From Candidatus Hydrogenedentota bacterium (lineage in GTDB: Bacteria > Hydrogenedentota > Hydrogenedentia > Hydrogenedentales > SLHB01): a DNA stretch of 40,769 nt. Under the pieces are notes generated by a model that saw only the letters and a program-made list of their open reading frames with translations, was not told where the DNA came from and did no database searches. Where the stretch lies: assembly GCA_016215105.1 (NCBI GenBank), contig JACRLJ010000154.1:1-40769 (forward strand), read 5' to 3'. This document shows positions 39,283 through 40,769 of this stretch, one piece after another (positions within the stretch are counted from its first letter, which is position 1; each line of letters opens with the position of its first letter). Position numbers and translations under genes: made by a program.

Positions 39283-40503
39283 ATGCGAACCCTTACCTTG
39301 TTCTTGGCGGCCACGGCAATGATGACTGCCGCTTTCGCCGCGCCCCTTCACGAATCCCAACTCATCTTCGAAGCTCCGGCGTCTGACCCGCAATTTCACG
39401 CGCACGCGTCGTGTATTGTCGAATGTCCCAACGGTGACCTCCGCGCCGTCTGGTACGAGAACGGGACCATTCTTCCGGCGCCGTATTTCTCCGAGCGCCG
39501 GGATAAGTCCGACGATGTCCGCATCGGCGGCAGCCGGAAAGCGGCGGGCGCGAAGGAGTGGGAAACGCGATTCGTCATGGCGGACACCTTCGGCGTGTCC
39601 GACAACAACCCCTGCATGGTGATTGACAAGCAAGCGCGCCTGTACCTTATCTATCCGACCTTGGTCGGCGTGCCGGATTGGACTTGGCCCAGCGCGCTGC
39701 TCCGGTACGCGGTTTCGACGGACTACAGCAAACCGGGTCCCCCGGTGTGGGCTAAACAGAATGTACTTATTCCACATGTCCAGGGAATCAAAGAGGTGGT
39801 CGAAGCGTCGCTCGCCAAGCTGGCAGAGGACACCGATTCGCCCATCGAAAAGGTGGAGAAATTCCGGCAGGAGATTGATAAGCAACTCGGAAACATCGCG
39901 TATTTCCGGCTCGGCTGGATGCCGCGCGCGCACCCGCTCGTGCGATCCGACGGCGCCGTCGTGCTGCCGCTATCGAACGAGAACTTCAACGTCGCCGCCA
40001 TGGCCATCACAAATGACGGCGGGGATACCTGGACCTACTCAAAACCCGTTCCCGAAGCGGGAATTACTCAACCGACCTTGGCGGAATTCCCGGATAAGTC
40101 CATTGTCGCGTTCTTCCGCAACGGCGGCAAAGAACACCGCATCAAGCGAAGCGAATCCACCGACGGCGGCATGACGTGGACGCCGCTCTCGCTGACCGAC
40201 CGGCCACGCCCCGGCGCCGGCATCGAGACGCTCTTGCTCAAGAGCGGCGAGCTGCTCTTGATCTACAACGACGATGAAAAGGAACCCCGCAGCAAACTCG
40301 CGGTCTCGCTGTCCACAGACCGCGGTAAGACCTGGCAATGGACCCGCCACCTCGAAGACACCCCCGACGGGCGCTTCGATTATCCGTCCGTCACCCAGGC
40401 CAAGGACGGATCATTGCACGCCACCTACACGGTCGGTACCAAGACGATCAAGTACGCCCACTTCAACGAGGAATGGATTAAAGAAGGCGATCCGAAGAGA
40501 TAG
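39283..40503 (+). CDS. secreted sialidase-like BNR/Asp-box protein
   Basis: 406-residue exported protein with a six-bladed propeller pattern. The signal peptide is MRTLTLFLAATAMMTAAFAA (1-20). Asp boxes are visible: TNDGGDTWTYS, STDGGMTWTPLS and STDRGKTWQWT. Other propeller blocks are CIVECPNGDLRAVWYENG, DNNPCMVIDKQARLYLIYPT, GWMPRAHPLVRSDGAVVLPLSNENF, and PTLAEFPDKSIVAFFRNGG. The family includes exo-alpha-sialidases, but a sialidase Arg triad is not certain and many such proteins act on other glycans. The start at 39283 follows GGGAGAAG. A sialate esterase gene sits at the other end of the window. The last 25 codons, stop and trailing hairpin are duplicated directly downstream. Confidence 0.78.
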   Translation: MRTLTLFLAATAMMTAAFAAPLHESQLIFEAPASDPQFHAHASCIVECPNGDLRAVWYENGTILPAPYFSERRDKSDDVRIGGSRKAAGAKEWETRFVMADTFGVSDNNPCMVIDKQARLYLIYPTLVGVPDWTWPSALLRYAVSTDYSKPGPPVWAKQNVLIPHVQGIKEVVEASLAKLAEDTDSPIEKVEKFRQEIDKQLGNIAYFRLGWMPRAHPLVRSDGAVVLPLSNENFNVAAMAITNDGGDTWTYSKPVPEAGITQPTLAEFPDKSIVAFFRNGGKEHRIKRSESTDGGMTWTPLSLTDRPRPGAGIETLLLKSGELLLIYNDDEKEPRSKLAVSLSTDRGKTWQWTRHLEDTPDGRFDYPSVTQAKDGSLHATYTVGTKTIKYAHFNEEWIKEGDPKR

Positions 40504-40675
40504 AGGCGATGGGAGGGTCCGCGTCCTCGCGGACCGGTATGGCCGATGGCTACACGGTCGTCGCCAAGACCATCAAGTACGTTCTTTTCAACGAGGAATG
40601 GATCAAAGAAGGCGATCCGAAGAAATAGAGGCGATGGGAGGGTCCGCGTCCTCGAGGACCGGTACGGCCGATGGC
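40426..40675 (+). repeat. tandem duplication (2 x 125 bp) of the sialidase-like gene's 3' end and trailing hairpin
   Basis: Copy 1 (40426-40550) covers the last 25 codons, the TAG stop and a GGGAGGG hairpin. Copy 2 (40551-40675) repeats all of it with about a dozen substitutions. It still encodes the same C-terminal peptide ending (NEEWIKEGDPK) in open frame, followed by TAG at 40626. Copy 2 has no start codon of its own, so it is a gene-end relic. Period exactly 125. Confidence 0.93.
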
Positions 40676-40709
40676 GCACACGCCGGTCCGCGAGGACGCG
40701 GACCCTCCC
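40510..40709. terminator. three GGGAGGG-type hairpins past the sialidase-like gene
   Basis: Elements at 40510-40536 (perfect stem GGTCCGCG/CGCGGACC, loop TCCT) and 40635-40661 (same with one mismatch) face one way. A third at 40682-40709 faces the other way (GGTCCGCG AGGA CGCGGACC, then CTCCC). The inverted pair could form a longer hairpin and end transcription. The remaining bases to the window end show no gene. Confidence 0.65.
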
Positions 40710-40769
40710 GCACTTGCATCTCAAGAACGAATCGATGGGGAATACAGGCGAACACGGCCTTGGCCGGAA

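Overview
The window is bacterial chromosome of high GC content from a Gram-negative organism. It carries an LPS-type heptosyltransferase, a class A penicillin-binding protein, LexA, and several secreted glycan-active proteins with signal peptides. The intergenic DNA is crowded with short palindromic repeats, many with variable stems but constant loops. This gene mix and repeat load resemble uncultured lineages such as Hydrogenedentota or Planctomycetota-like bacteria. That placement is inference; no rRNA gene is present to settle it. I see no phage, integrase, transposase or CRISPR array.

Left part (1-12 kb): the 3' end of queA; a secreted sialate O-acetylesterase; a family 9 glycosyltransferase; a repeat-rich stretch with tRNA-Ser(GGA) and its promoter; trxA; asd with a textbook terminator; a tandem array of 70-bp units; a frameshifted gene remnant; rsmG; an archaeal-type phosphoglycerate mutase homologue that could instead be a homoserine kinase; and a minus-strand three-gene operon. 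The operon encodes a DUF2089 zinc-ribbon/HTH regulator, a Yip1-like membrane protein and a membrane-anchored protein with two copies of a BlaR1-tail-like domain. Its AT-rich promoter overlaps two direct repeats.

Middle part (12.7-24.4 kb): cimA (isoleucine synthesis via citramalate), a PBP1A-type peptidoglycan synthase, lexA with a palindromic candidate operator, a YhaO/YhaN (SbcD/SbcC-like) nuclease-ATPase pair, and a large secreted Calx-beta protein.

Right part (24.6-32.9 kb): a same-strand series of ribulokinase, bacterioferritin, secreted GH99/GH71-like protein, an IlvC-like protein with altered active-site residues, an SDR oxidoreductase, a methyltransferase and a metallo-beta-lactamase-fold protein that has lost its metal-binding motif. 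The last four look like an undescribed pathway built partly from diverged enzymes. After a repeat array follow an M42 aminopeptidase, an orphan secreted protein, a DUF2442 protein, an ICMT-like membrane methyltransferase downstream of cmoA, a divergent GT-C-type membrane glycosyltransferase, and a secreted sialidase-like protein whose last 25 codons and downstream hairpin are tandemly duplicated.

The strongest candidates for something new are the diverged IlvC-like and MBL-fold pair, the DUF2089 operon with its direct-repeat promoter, and the families of intergenic hairpins whose stems co-vary while the loops stay fixed.
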